Assembly (NCBI GenBank): GCA_002499585.1
Contig: DAMH01000030.1
Coordinates: 69,837-114,244 of the forward strand
Source of the DNA: Euryarchaeota archaeon UBA552
Lineage (GTDB): Archaea; Thermoplasmatota; Poseidoniia; Poseidoniales; Thalassarchaeaceae
Length of the DNA stretch: 44,408 nt
Direction of reading: 5' to 3'
Positions 26,601-34,492 of the stretch are shown piece by piece (within the stretch, counting starts at the first letter, position 1; the number at the start of each line of letters is the position of its first letter). Both the position numbers and the translations under genes were made by a program. The notes under the pieces are model-generated. The model searched no databases and was not told the origin of the DNA. It saw nothing but the letters and a program-made list of their open reading frames with translations.

Positions 26601-28754
26601 GCTATTATCTAGCCATGAGATGTGTACATTGTCAAAATCATCGACTAGTATTCCTGGAAGGTATGATGTCGCGTCATATGGTCCTCGGTCTGGATTATCA
26701 TCAAACCAGTCTAATCCTTCGACATTAGATATAGCAGAATCCATTATTTGTTTGATTCCAAACGACGGTAGACCATTACTGGCACCGTCCCAGACGCTTG
26801 CGCCTTTCAACTTGAGGCGTGTGTAGAAGACCTCGTAGTTTACATCAAGATCGAAGCCATAGGGCCTACCGTCCATCCAAGCGATGTGGGTGTTTCCTTG
26901 ACTGTCTAATGCCACGCTTGGATGGAGGCTATATGCGTCCTGAAGAGTGATTCTTGTGTCGTTCACCACTACAAGGTGACCATATCCCTGAAGATCTTGT
27001 GATGGTCCAACATCCTCCATGTAGTACCTGGCTCCTGTTGTGGCAGAGCACTGTGGGAAGCATCGAGTTGCAGATTGTCCTGGCGAGAACCCGACCCATG
27101 GATTCTCCAGCAGTGCATATGGATCCAAAACTGTCAGGAATATTTCTCTTGAAGCGTTAGTTGCAAGATATATCAGTGCCTCCACCATGAATTGGAGTTC
27201 TGCGGCAGATGATGATCCGGTTGGGAATGCATAGACTGCTCCTTGGGCATGTGTGGTTCTAGGAGTTCCTCCAGGACAGAACCTAGCAACGGATGGGGTA
27301 CTTGGCTGGTTGTTGGGACACTCGGCAAGATCTCTCATCTGAGAGCCCACAGAGCCATCGGAACCGGCCCACAAGGGAACAGGGGAAATTCCGGCCAAGA
27401 CGCAGGCATCGTGGGCCTCAATGACGGATTCTCGGTCCGTGGCATCTTCTGGGCTCCCATCATTTGCGTTCTCATCTGAGATGGGTATGATTATTTTTGT
27501 AGCGTTTGGGTTCCATCGGTGATCTTCTGCTGTGGGGGGGTTTGCTAGGTTGCCCAATCTACCTTGTGCATCCCGCCATGATTGGCAGGACCATGTTGAT
27601 GCTGGGCCCCATGCTTCTGAGCCTTGTCCGCCACCGTCATAACTCAAGGAAATGGCCGCTCCGCCTAGGACTGCTCCGGTTAGCTTCCTTATGCCTCCCG
27701 ATGTGTCAGACGGTGTCTGACCGAGGTGATTTGCTCTTGGGCCTTGACTGCCTGACCCTCCGGTCTGATACGCCGCTGTGCAATAACCAGACGTAGCAGC
27801 AGCAACTTGTTGAACTCCGCCAATTCCGTAAAGGGTTTCGAATACAGTCATGTTCGCTTGTTCCAACATGGGTTTGAGTCCGATGAAATTGCCCCCTGAT
27901 GAGAATTGTCCTCCGTAAAATACGGTGCACATGTCTGCCCATTCGGTTCCCATCGACCCCGAGGTGTCTATTGGAACGACCATCTCGACCTTGCCTCCTC
28001 TTGTATCATCCCAGACGACTTGCACGAAGTCCTCACTGTCGATCGCAATATCTGGATGCCCTTTCATACCGATTATCGGCGTAAGGAGTGTCGCATCGAT
28101 TTTCGTTTGAGCTTCTCTGCTGTCGACATCTATCTCAACCATCTCATAGTAAATCTGGGTCTGTGAGTAATACAGATCAAGAGGGTCACTGTTGTCCTGC
28201 CAGACGATATGAGCATTGTCATATGAATCGACTGCGATCGCTGGCCAATCTCTGTCTTGTGGAGCTGATTTTATCTCGTAATCGTCAATGATTGAAATTC
28301 CGTTTAAGCCATCAATCGCACTTGTCCCATCCTGCTCATGCATAGCCGGATCTAGCATTTGGTACCAAATGGTCCACTGGCCTGATCTATCTGCCCAAGC
28401 TATGTGTACTCGGTCTTCTGAGTCGATAGCTACATCGGGATGCCACGCTTGATGTGCACCCGGATTGGAGATTTGGGTTTCGGAGATTAATGTTTCACCC
28501 GAAGGTCCGAGCATCTTGTAGTATAGATGCTGTGTATTCCTACTCCAAACGAAGTGGACGTTTCCTTCTGAATCAGAATCAACAGCCACCATGGTATCTG
28601 AATTCGTACCACTATTGACGATGTTCACCGCATCGGTCAGAACGATTTCACTTGCCTGTACAGAAGAAGGGACTCCAGTGGCTGCAATTAGGCTTGATAT
28701 CATCAAGAACGACAGGAAAATGCTTGTCCTTTTTTTACTTCGTTGCACATTCAC
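23598..28754 (-). CDS. Giant surface protein: propeller-like repeats, vWA domain, CARDB-type domains
   Basis: About 1718 aa from GTG 28754, which places a basic stretch (RSKKR) and a hydrophobic signal peptide at the start; an ATG at 28787 would add 11 residues. At least six short repeats with the pattern AxDSxxxxHIxWxD occur in the N-terminal third, as in beta-propellers. A von Willebrand A domain, with MIDAS DTSGSMG near residue 262, sits between repeats. Then come several beta-sandwich domains with the pattern VxNTGNVxDxF, and a final CARDB-like domain. A single membrane helix lies about 45 residues from the end, followed by a basic short tail, so it is anchored outside the cell. A role in adhesion or particle attachment is inferred. 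Confidence 0.85.
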   Translation of the reverse strand: MNVQRSKKRTSIFLSFLMISSLIAATGVPSSVQASEIVLTDAVNIVNSGTNSDTMVAVDSDSEGNVHFVWSRNTQHLYYKMLGPSGETLISETQISNPGAHQAWHPDVAIDSEDRVHIAWADRSGQWTIWYQMLDPAMHEQDGTSAIDGLNGISIIDDYEIKSAPQDRDWPAIAVDSYDNAHIVWQDNSDPLDLYYSQTQIYYEMVEIDVDSREAQTKIDATLLTPIIGMKGHPDIAIDSEDFVQVVWDDTRGGKVEMVVPIDTSGSMGTEWADMCTVFYGGQFSSGGNFIGLKPMLEQANMTVFETLYGIGGVQQVAAATSGYCTAAYQTGGSGSQGPRANHLGQTPSDTSGGIRKLTGAVLGGAAISLSYDGGGQGSEAWGPASTWSCQSWRDAQGRLGNLANPPTAEDHRWNPNATKIIIPISDENANDGSPEDATDRESVIEAHDACVLAGISPVPLWAGSDGSVGSQMRDLAECPNNQPSTPSVARFCPGGTPRTTHAQGAVYAFPTGSSSAAELQFMVEALIYLATNASREIFLTVLDPYALLENPWVGFSPGQSATRCFPQCSATTGARYYMEDVGPSQDLQGYGHLVVVNDTRITLQDAYSLHPSVALDSQGNTHIAWMDGRPYGFDLDVNYEVFYTRLKLKGASVWDGASNGLPSFGIKQIMDSAISNVEGLDWFDDNPDRGPYDATSYLPGILVDDFDNVHISWLDNSNQSQGESIMYTRLNSTTDEYPDGFPTINNLALAVLDQWEIFEVSSWKSGKLGPNSGRNPQLGTPPAFANDLGSGAHVAWSDSTKCGESNSPKETLCYVHVLTGLVDVALAPSETYYHVIEPGESTIYNLTIDNPTPGPSELVADTFRLTVENVPMNWSATLYYASNHTPIFESTPIHLKGNSDGENLVPLYLRVRAPTIYQAEGDQLAEINVRAVSYKDPAIDDDRQLVVLMDVVHGIDLSTINKNIDVEQGGSGTFSVIVRNTGNVYDTFAFHDPTTLDGQMEWGLQFGWGIDFPTEVSLDPGQAVTKNLRVTIPTSQTPGTYVIYLKGWSTGEPIFSIDHGTYDVLGLWINVSVKTSGNIVFKIPGGTNMNVLPGDCAEFDIEVTKNYSPGHLIFTTPGGPQEKPADVSLSTWRYDHWTVDLDFSAAPGGNGIPESSPRYFAVVGNPYTVTAKMCSPYNATAGFGESVVVRAHLEGTPEVRDSLLLLTNVLQVYELDADVASTVLDLYPGQNFVLETEVTNTGNGPDRFDITIESITAVAGESTGPEGSFIWDIDIPRAYFGELLRDESKEFDLVINVPDKTLAGTYNVVLNVLSEELYEGTRVRDTLDLQVQIGEFHDLKITLDPAMESKIKTSAPGKTVRYLMNLTNAGNVPDVPMLHNHTRLGGGGGWDPLPGMNTLSKWSISYALVEDFDTEFPKESPCRPADPSIDPGQDSCYMSTTNTVTFPEMAAFTTLQFVAIITISDEASLSDKVLGIKTTSSHGSAADGGDFDETPQWDDSCTLDENKDGLPDNFQPDCDSNEQVLQLMLRAPDLRIVDAEASSHRASVGEMISVTVNLQNVGNIHATDISVILCSDQTPSDIRKNTCDEENIVYRQKIEAVMPATLPTETLEISLLYIVEAGSQDIVVYVDPDNNIIESDESNNYWVMDKKMGSNNRFLDPILQAVATYSVPVIIIGATIALGAVAAVVISGRRIEAMREYAEKRSMMAYTDEEMEF

Positions 28755-28820
28755 CACTCCACAAGGGTAATCTCTCCATTCAAACATACTTAATGTCGAC
28801 CCTTTCAGGTCAGATTTTGC

Positions 28821-29459
28821 CTAAGCCCATTCGCTTGGGTCGAAGCCTTGCCCGAACCCAGCCTCTTCATCATAATCTATCTCGGGAGATTCGATCGCAG
28901 AGTTCTGACTAGATCTTATCGGTGGCCCTCTCTTTCTTGCCTTCCAGTCATCCACAGGACCGGGTTTACCAACACCTTTGCCATAATCAAACTTAATCTG
29001 ATGAATTATGGAAAGTTTGGTTAGCCAGACCCTCCTCATCGTTTGCATTATCTCGTTCTGGGATAGACCATCAAACCATATGGGTCTCGAGATGTTAAAG
29101 GCTTGAAGTGCGCCTGGACGCTTCTGACTGTCCTCTTTGCCGACGTGAAGTACCCAGTCCAATGTTGAGCGGGTCAGGTTCATCCTGATATCATGCAGCC
29201 ATGTTTTCCATCCAATAAGATCCTCATTGCGATACTCGATCATCTCATTTTGTTGACCCTTGTCGACGCGCGTAACCGAGTAGATGAGGATTAACGACCT
29301 GTTCTTGGGTATTACGATATTGAAAATGTGTCCGTCCTTGGTTGGGGGGTATTTCACATGCAAGTGCAACAAGGCCTTACCGTCTTCTACCTCCCGAGTT
29401 TCTAGCCTTTCGTCGTTCAACCACCTTCGTATAGAATTGGCGGCGTCCTTGGCTTCCAC
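28821..29459 (-). CDS. Hypothetical protein, possibly DUF2299-like
   Basis: 212 aa starting with GTG at 29459. The N-terminal 150 residues have an alternating helix-strand pattern (a helix with IRRWLNDE, then strands ending in LHVKYPP and FNIVIP) that reminds me of archaeal DUF2299 proteins, but I cannot confirm it. The last 50 residues are charged, Pro/Gly-rich and probably disordered. No membrane segment. It lies in a run of minus-strand genes, 21 bases downstream of the acyltransferase gene's stop, so the two are probably co-transcribed. Confidence 0.6.
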   Translation of the reverse strand: MEAKDAANSIRRWLNDERLETREVEDGKALLHLHVKYPPTKDGHIFNIVIPKNRSLILIYSVTRVDKGQQNEMIEYRNEDLIGWKTWLHDIRMNLTRSTLDWVLHVGKEDSQKRPGALQAFNISRPIWFDGLSQNEIMQTMRRVWLTKLSIIHQIKFDYGKGVGKPGPVDDWKARKRGPPIRSSQNSAIESPEIDYDEEAGFGQGFDPSEWA

Positions 29460-29480
29460 GCTACGCCATACCTGCGTGTC

Positions 29481-30842
29481 CTATATGAGGTCAACTAGAT
29501 TTTTATCTACGATCGACAAGGACTCTCTAAATGTTATGTAATCTTCATCGTTCACGAATCTGATCCTCCTTCTATTTCTAGCATAATCCTGCATCATATC
29601 ATATCCCGATGCCATCATTAAGCATGTCAAATAGAATAATGGAAAACAGGCAACAATGAAGAGAGCTGCCTTTGTGATTGAAAGGCCAAGATATATTGAG
29701 ACGGATGAGGACACTAACAGAGATGAGATTGGCCAGAAAATTGGTATTGAAAACATAGCCGCCAGGAGATGGTAAGTTGTCCTTGCATCGATTCCCTCGT
29801 CCGTGCGGTCGCCCATCCACCAAGCCAAGAATGCCTGTGGAAAGGTGGATACCAGGAATAACGGTGCCGACAGCAGCATCATAAAAAGTCCTGATATGAG
29901 TTTGAAAATGGAGGTTTGATCGCGAATAACAGACCCGTCGGGATTGATGTCCCTAGGGTCCAGTTGCCTGTCAGAAAGTATTTTTGAGGTTTTTTTGGCG
30001 TTCTCCATTGTTTCATCGGACAGTTTTCCGTCCCTCCATGCTTCTCTCATGATCCTTGTTTGCAATACTTCCTTCTTGAGATCTTGAATAGGGGATGAAG
30101 ATCTTCTATGTGCCATTAATATCCAAGACCGGTAAGTCTCCCAGTCAGGTGAGTTTGGGGTGGCCTCATTGAGGATCTCGAAGACTCTGTCCCTCATTTC
30201 AACGACATCATTTTCAGGAGGTTCGACCCATACGCCATCAATCAGCTGTTGCGTCTCCGATGAAGTGTAGGGGTTTGGTATCGGAATAGGTTCAAGATAT
30301 TCTACGAAGTGATCGGTTCTGAATTTTGTGTGGTTTCTCCAGTGCAGTCCTGTGGGCTGTATATGTGGCGGTGGCTGATTGCGATGCTCTGCAAGAGCTG
30401 ATGCTGCGAAAACGGTTCGGAAGGGGCCTGTCTTGAAACCGTGGAGAATAGGGTCTTGGTGGGAGGTCCCCTCCGGGAAGACGACTGCTGAGTGGCCGCT
30501 GGATATGCAATTGGACACAGTAAGCATACTTCTCTGGTTTATGGTTGTCGCGAAATCTCGATCTGTTATTCCCTCTGTCGTCTCAACCTTCCTCAGTATG
30601 GGTTGGATTCCGAGACCTCGGCACCACCAACCTAACAATGGCCTGGTCACAAGGTCGTGTCTCCCCAAGGCCGTGAACCGTCTATCTTGACTGTGTACTA
30701 TGACTAATGGGTCTACTAGCCCGTTTATGTGGGTTGATACTGAAATTCTACCTCCATCTATCACTGGGACTTGGTCGGAAGTGGATCTTCTGAAGATGAT
30801 TTTGTGGCCAAATGTAACCATCGCTCTAAACAGGCCCCACAC
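29481..30842 (-). CDS. GPAT/LPLAT-family acyltransferase, membrane-bound
   Basis: 453 aa. The N-terminal catalytic domain has the acyltransferase motif as H38-x5-D44 (STHINGLVDPL) and the block FPEGTSH at residues 122-128. The H-x5-D spacing is that of the Gpt2/Sct1-like glycerol-phosphate acyltransferase branch, where PlsC has H-x4-D. The C-terminal part has three or four hydrophobic helices (about residues 320-430). The likely reaction is transfer of an acyl chain to glycerol 3-phosphate, or a related lipid acylation, at the membrane. That is unexpected for an archaeon with ether lipids. It starts with GTG at 30842; ATG at 30821 is an alternative. Confidence 0.8.
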   Translation of the reverse strand: MWGLFRAMVTFGHKIIFRRSTSDQVPVIDGGRISVSTHINGLVDPLVIVHSQDRRFTALGRHDLVTRPLLGWWCRGLGIQPILRKVETTEGITDRDFATTINQRSMLTVSNCISSGHSAVVFPEGTSHQDPILHGFKTGPFRTVFAASALAEHRNQPPPHIQPTGLHWRNHTKFRTDHFVEYLEPIPIPNPYTSSETQQLIDGVWVEPPENDVVEMRDRVFEILNEATPNSPDWETYRSWILMAHRRSSSPIQDLKKEVLQTRIMREAWRDGKLSDETMENAKKTSKILSDRQLDPRDINPDGSVIRDQTSIFKLISGLFMMLLSAPLFLVSTFPQAFLAWWMGDRTDEGIDARTTYHLLAAMFSIPIFWPISSLLVSSSVSIYLGLSITKAALFIVACFPLFYLTCLMMASGYDMMQDYARNRRRIRFVNDEDYITFRESLSIVDKNLVDLI

Positions 30843-30997
30843 GATAATAGAACCCGGATGGAGACCGGAGTGACTCCATGGTACAGACTCTAACTTCTTC
30901 CTGTTGATTCGCTTGGCACTTCGTGATAATTCAGGCTCAAGTGCGTCTGGTTGGGGCAGTGTATCATCTCCTGAAGTGCGAAAGGCGTTATTGTGTT

Positions 30998-31411
30998 TTA
31001 ACTCCCCATGGCCTCTCTTATGCTGTCAGCCAGTTGATCAGCATCAGTCTGGCTTATGGGATCATGTCTCCATGAAAACTCGTGTGTTGATTCTGCATAT
31101 CGTGGAATTATGTGTATGTGCACGTGGGGGACGGTCATCCCGGCCTCCGTCCCGTTGTTTTGCAGGAGGTTGTATGCAGTCGCTCCAGTTGCTTTCAGAA
31201 TAGCCCTGCATATCTTTGGAATCGCGGCGCCCAGCATTGCAGCCGAGGGCTCACTAAGCTTATCCATTGTTTCAGCAGGTTCCTTCGGAACAACAAGAGT
31301 GTGGCCTCTTGTGGCGGGGTTGATGTCCAAAAACGCGATTACGCCACTATTTTCGTAAACCAGACTGCAAGGAATCTCTCTATCAATTATTTTGGAAAAT
31401 ACAGTCTTCAT
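30998..31411 (-). CDS. HIT-family nucleotide hydrolase (HINT type)
   Basis: 137 aa from ATG 31411, which gives the family N-terminus TVFSKIIDREIP; a GTG at 31420 overlapping the upstream stop (GTGA) is the alternative. The histidine triad is HVHIHII with H96, H98 and H100 (H98 is the nucleophile by analogy). Other family marks are FLDINPATRGHTLVVPK and LLQNNG. HINT enzymes hydrolyse adenosine 5'-phosphoramidates and aminoacyl-adenylates. The gene follows the flavoprotein without a gap, so they are co-transcribed. Confidence 0.92.
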   Translation of the reverse strand: MKTVFSKIIDREIPCSLVYENSGVIAFLDINPATRGHTLVVPKEPAETMDKLSEPSAAMLGAAIPKICRAILKATGATAYNLLQNNGTEAGMTVPHVHIHIIPRYAESTHEFSWRHDPISQTDADQLADSIREAMGS

Positions 31412-31416
31412 CTTAA

Positions 31417-32823
31417 TCACGGAATAATGGAAGTTGCAATTGTGCCCAGATCTAATATTCTCAGGGCCGCAACTAACTCCTGATTCATGACTCTTGATTG
31501 AGTTGTGATGCGAACGGAGTCAGAAACTTTCTCAGCCGTATCAACCAGCGACTGTGCAGTGGCCGCGCCTGCTAGGAAGGAGCTTGCTTGCTTTTTGATC
31601 TGCATCTCCGCGGACCCAACGCTTATGCCGGATTGGCCGATCAAATTCTCTACTCTCGTCTTAGAGGTCTCTAGGCTTTCCAAAATTAGCCCTGTTCCAC
31701 CAAATTCACACTTCTGAGACCAAGTACCAGCCTCGTGTCCGGATGTCTCACCACTGGTGAGTGTATCAAGAAGCACATTGCCCGGCAGCACAACATCCGA
31801 ATGAATGCCTGTGCTCGCGGACGGGCCTGCTGCGAATACCCCTGTCGCCCACATCTTACCGGATTCTATTGTAACTCTCCCAAATTTATCAATTGGTAAT
31901 CCTCCGGTTGTTTGGATCACCCCCTGAGTAAGCGGTACGACGTCCACAGCAGTATCCAGGCCGGTAGCATCTGATATGGTTCTGGTCAAGGTTCCAAACC
32001 ATGTTTTTTCCTCTGACGGCATGAAACGTAGGTCTGCGACTGCATCCTCTTGGAATGTCATGGGATCGACGTCTTCGCCATTTTCTGCTCTGTATCTTCC
32101 TCCAGCCGACAAGATTTCGAAGGGTAGCGGGATGTTGGTCCCTCGGATTACCATGGGATGTCTCGGTACCCTGTCGAGGGCAGCTGGTTCTATTCCTGCT
32201 CTTATGGCCATAGCAATTGCAGTACCTGATCCGGATGATAGCGTTGACCAGAGTCCCTGATAGCCTTCACAGGCAAGAATGACGCTCTTACACTGATAAG
32301 GCTTGATTTCACCGTCCATGAGATCATACGAAGTTAATCCTCGAACTTGACCGTTGTCCATCGACAGGGACAAGGGGATGTGGCTCTGTCTCCTCTGAAT
32401 TGACCTTTTCAAGACCTGTTCATCTAGAATTTGAGTTACGTACCGGTTGGTTGAATCACCGGCGCCAGTGAGTCTAGGGGCACTGTGCCCGGGCGCTGAC
32501 GAGAGGTGGGGGAGCCCAGATTCATCCCTTCGGAGAATCATGCCCCATTGTTCGAGCTCGGCGGCCGCCTTCATAGAAGAGGAGCATATCCTTCGAATGG
32601 CCTCCTTGTTTGCTGAGTCACCGGAGAGGGCGATTGTGTCCGCTATGTGTGCCTCGGGGGAGGTTTCACCGAGCGATACTGCCACGCCTGCAGTAGATGG
32701 AGGAACAACGGGCCCTGGGCTCTGAAAGAGTATTAATGTACGTGCTCCTGTGTCGTGAGATGCTATCGCAGCCCTTAGTGCTGCAGGGCCTGCTCCAACT
32801 ACTACTACATCCCATGACTCCAC
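31417..32823 (-). CDS. FAD-dependent oxidoreductase of the SdhA/FrdA/NadB family, catalytic residues changed
   Basis: 468 aa, shorter than SdhA (about 580). The N-terminal dinucleotide fold VVVVGAGPAALRAA (6-19) and the C-terminal flavin motif GVFAAGPSASTGIH with GNVLLDTL (328-356) show the family. Key residues differ from E. coli SdhA by my alignment: the His of the HYNMGG motif is I303, the hydride-region Arg of GANRLG is V345, and the His that binds FAD covalently is absent at residues 42-46. H222 (HPT motif) and H341 are kept. It is therefore unlikely to oxidise succinate in the normal way. No SdhB, C or D genes are next to it. The HIT gene overlaps or abuts its end. Confidence 0.75.
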   Translation of the reverse strand: MESWDVVVVGAGPAALRAAIASHDTGARTLILFQSPGPVVPPSTAGVAVSLGETSPEAHIADTIALSGDSANKEAIRRICSSSMKAAAELEQWGMILRRDESGLPHLSSAPGHSAPRLTGAGDSTNRYVTQILDEQVLKRSIQRRQSHIPLSLSMDNGQVRGLTSYDLMDGEIKPYQCKSVILACEGYQGLWSTLSSGSGTAIAMAIRAGIEPAALDRVPRHPMVIRGTNIPLPFEILSAGGRYRAENGEDVDPMTFQEDAVADLRFMPSEEKTWFGTLTRTISDATGLDTAVDVVPLTQGVIQTTGGLPIDKFGRVTIESGKMWATGVFAAGPSASTGIHSDVVLPGNVLLDTLTSGETSGHEAGTWSQKCEFGGTGLILESLETSKTRVENLIGQSGISVGSAEMQIKKQASSFLAGAATAQSLVDTAEKVSDSVRITTQSRVMNQELVAALRILDLGTIATSIIP

Positions 32824-32874
32824 TGCAATCAGCCTATCGCACCTAGCGGCTATGAATGAACATGACGCACATAT

Positions 32875-34323
32875 TCAACGAATTATCGATCTTGTTATCA
32901 TTGAATAGACTTCTTTCAGAGACTTTCTAATTGTCGATATGATGAACCCGTCTCCATCTTCCATTATCGTCCACAGGACTTGAGACTTCACCGTTGTTTC
33001 ATCCTCCGTGATCAGGTTAACCTGAACAGAGCGGCCTTCATGACCCGTCTTGTTCCAAGCCATACCTATCCAGAGTATGTGGGACTCGTCGATAACAGAA
33101 TTGAAGATCTGCCATTGTTCTGATCCCTCGGCCCTTCCAGGTCTTTCCACCCTGTCTATCGGTGGTAGCCTAATGATCTGCATTTCTGGTTCGCCCTCCA
33201 CTGTGATGATGTCTATTTCAAAGGGCGCGGCGGACTTTTTACCTGGACTGGCCATCACAAAAAGATCGCTTTCACCATGTGTTGCTCGTGGTGGCAAGTC
33301 AGCATCCAATGTCCAACCATCGGTGTACTCGGGCCTTATGGCTCGTTGGATGGTTCTGGATAGCAGTCTAAATAGCCCTGGTTTCCTGTCGATGACGTGG
33401 TAAAGAAATTGTTCAAGTTGATTGAAGTTGAAGTACTCATCGCTCCTCTTCAGCTTCTCTACTGCAGGCAAGGTAAGTACTTGGCTGCATATGTCTTCTC
33501 TTTCGTCCAATTCCATCTTACCTGTCATTGTGAAATAAATGGTTCTGAGCACCGTCTCTACCGCTTGCTCAGAGGACTGATTCCTCCTTACATTCATTGA
33601 AATCATCTCCATCCACTCGTTCCATTTGCTGGATGTCTCAGGGTCCAGATGTGCGTACACCAAATCTACCAGCAGGGGATCTGCAAGTGTGTCAAACAAT
33701 GATGGGTTGTGAAGTTTCAATAGGGGGGTTTTACCCATTTCCATGGTTTTCTGATTCTCAATTGACACCGTAGCGAGTAGTATTACAATCGAAAGTAGTG
33801 CAGAAACCCCAAGTAAGGTCAGGGACAAATCAGTCTGTAAATTCGTGGATGCCATAGTTGAGGACAATAGCAGTCCGACGATGGCGGCAGACAATCTGGT
33901 TCTCTCCTTTAGTTTGTTTTCGTCCAGCTGGTTCAAGATTCGCTCGACGCCAACGTATGATTCTTTCAGAGAGAATCCAGCTTTCCTGAGTTCAAGTCTA
34001 TCTTTCGCCGCCATTCTAGCATATGAAGAGGCAATTGACGGTGGTATGAAAAAGATGACAGACAGTAGCCATATTACCCTCGAGAGGCCCAAGAGGTCTG
34101 AATCTAAAGTCGCCGAAGATGACGCTATGGTGACTGGTAGAGCCGCAGAAAGAGCGTATCTAGCATAGCGGGATGGCTTGTTGGATGTCAACGTCGTCCA
34201 GCGTCCTCTCCATTTGTCACGGGACTCGATTCGTTTACTCATCGCCGATGCTGTTGTTTCTTCCTCTGAGGTAGCATACGGGGTAGGCAAATCCATCGGT
34301 TGTTCATGGTGTGGTGTTGACAC
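32875..34323 (-). CDS. Hypothetical membrane protein with large soluble C-terminal region
   Basis: 482 aa, family not recognised. Two pairs of hydrophobic helices are seen at about residues 55-72, 78-103, 143-163 and 168-190. Between the pairs lies a charged loop with a helix. The remaining 280 residues are soluble, first helical, then beta-rich near residues 330-450. The topology, with two hairpins and a large cytoplasmic end, suggests a sensor or scaffold. It lies 51 bases upstream of the flavoprotein on the same strand, so shared transcription is possible. Confidence 0.7.
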   Translation of the reverse strand: MSTPHHEQPMDLPTPYATSEEETTASAMSKRIESRDKWRGRWTTLTSNKPSRYARYALSAALPVTIASSSATLDSDLLGLSRVIWLLSVIFFIPPSIASSYARMAAKDRLELRKAGFSLKESYVGVERILNQLDENKLKERTRLSAAIVGLLLSSTMASTNLQTDLSLTLLGVSALLSIVILLATVSIENQKTMEMGKTPLLKLHNPSLFDTLADPLLVDLVYAHLDPETSSKWNEWMEMISMNVRRNQSSEQAVETVLRTIYFTMTGKMELDEREDICSQVLTLPAVEKLKRSDEYFNFNQLEQFLYHVIDRKPGLFRLLSRTIQRAIRPEYTDGWTLDADLPPRATHGESDLFVMASPGKKSAAPFEIDIITVEGEPEMQIIRLPPIDRVERPGRAEGSEQWQIFNSVIDESHILWIGMAWNKTGHEGRSVQVNLITEDETTVKSQVLWTIMEDGDGFIISTIRKSLKEVYSMITRSIIR

Positions 34324-34407
34324 GCAGGTTTGAGTTCATCGCTAGATGTTCGGGAAATAGGAGGTTTTCGGCCGAGGGCTTCTTTTGTGGGGCGTCCTCG
34401 CCCAACC

Positions 34408-34485
34408 GGGCGTGTAGCATAGCCTGGATAATGCACCGGCCTCCTAAGCCGGGGACCGCGGGTTCGAATCCTGCCGCGCCCGCCA
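34408..34485 (+). tRNA. tRNA-Arg (anticodon CCT)
   Basis: Full cloverleaf with encoded CCA. The acceptor stem is GGGCGTG with CGCGCCC (one G-U pair), discriminator G at 34482, CCA at 34483-34485. D stem GCAT/ATGC; anticodon stem CCGGC/GCCGG with loop CTCCTAA, anticodon at 34443-34445. T stem GCGGG/CCTGC with loop TTCGAAT. It reads AGG codons. It lies alone on the plus strand between minus-strand genes, and no intron is seen. Confidence 0.95.
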
Positions 34486-34492
34486 TTTCAAA

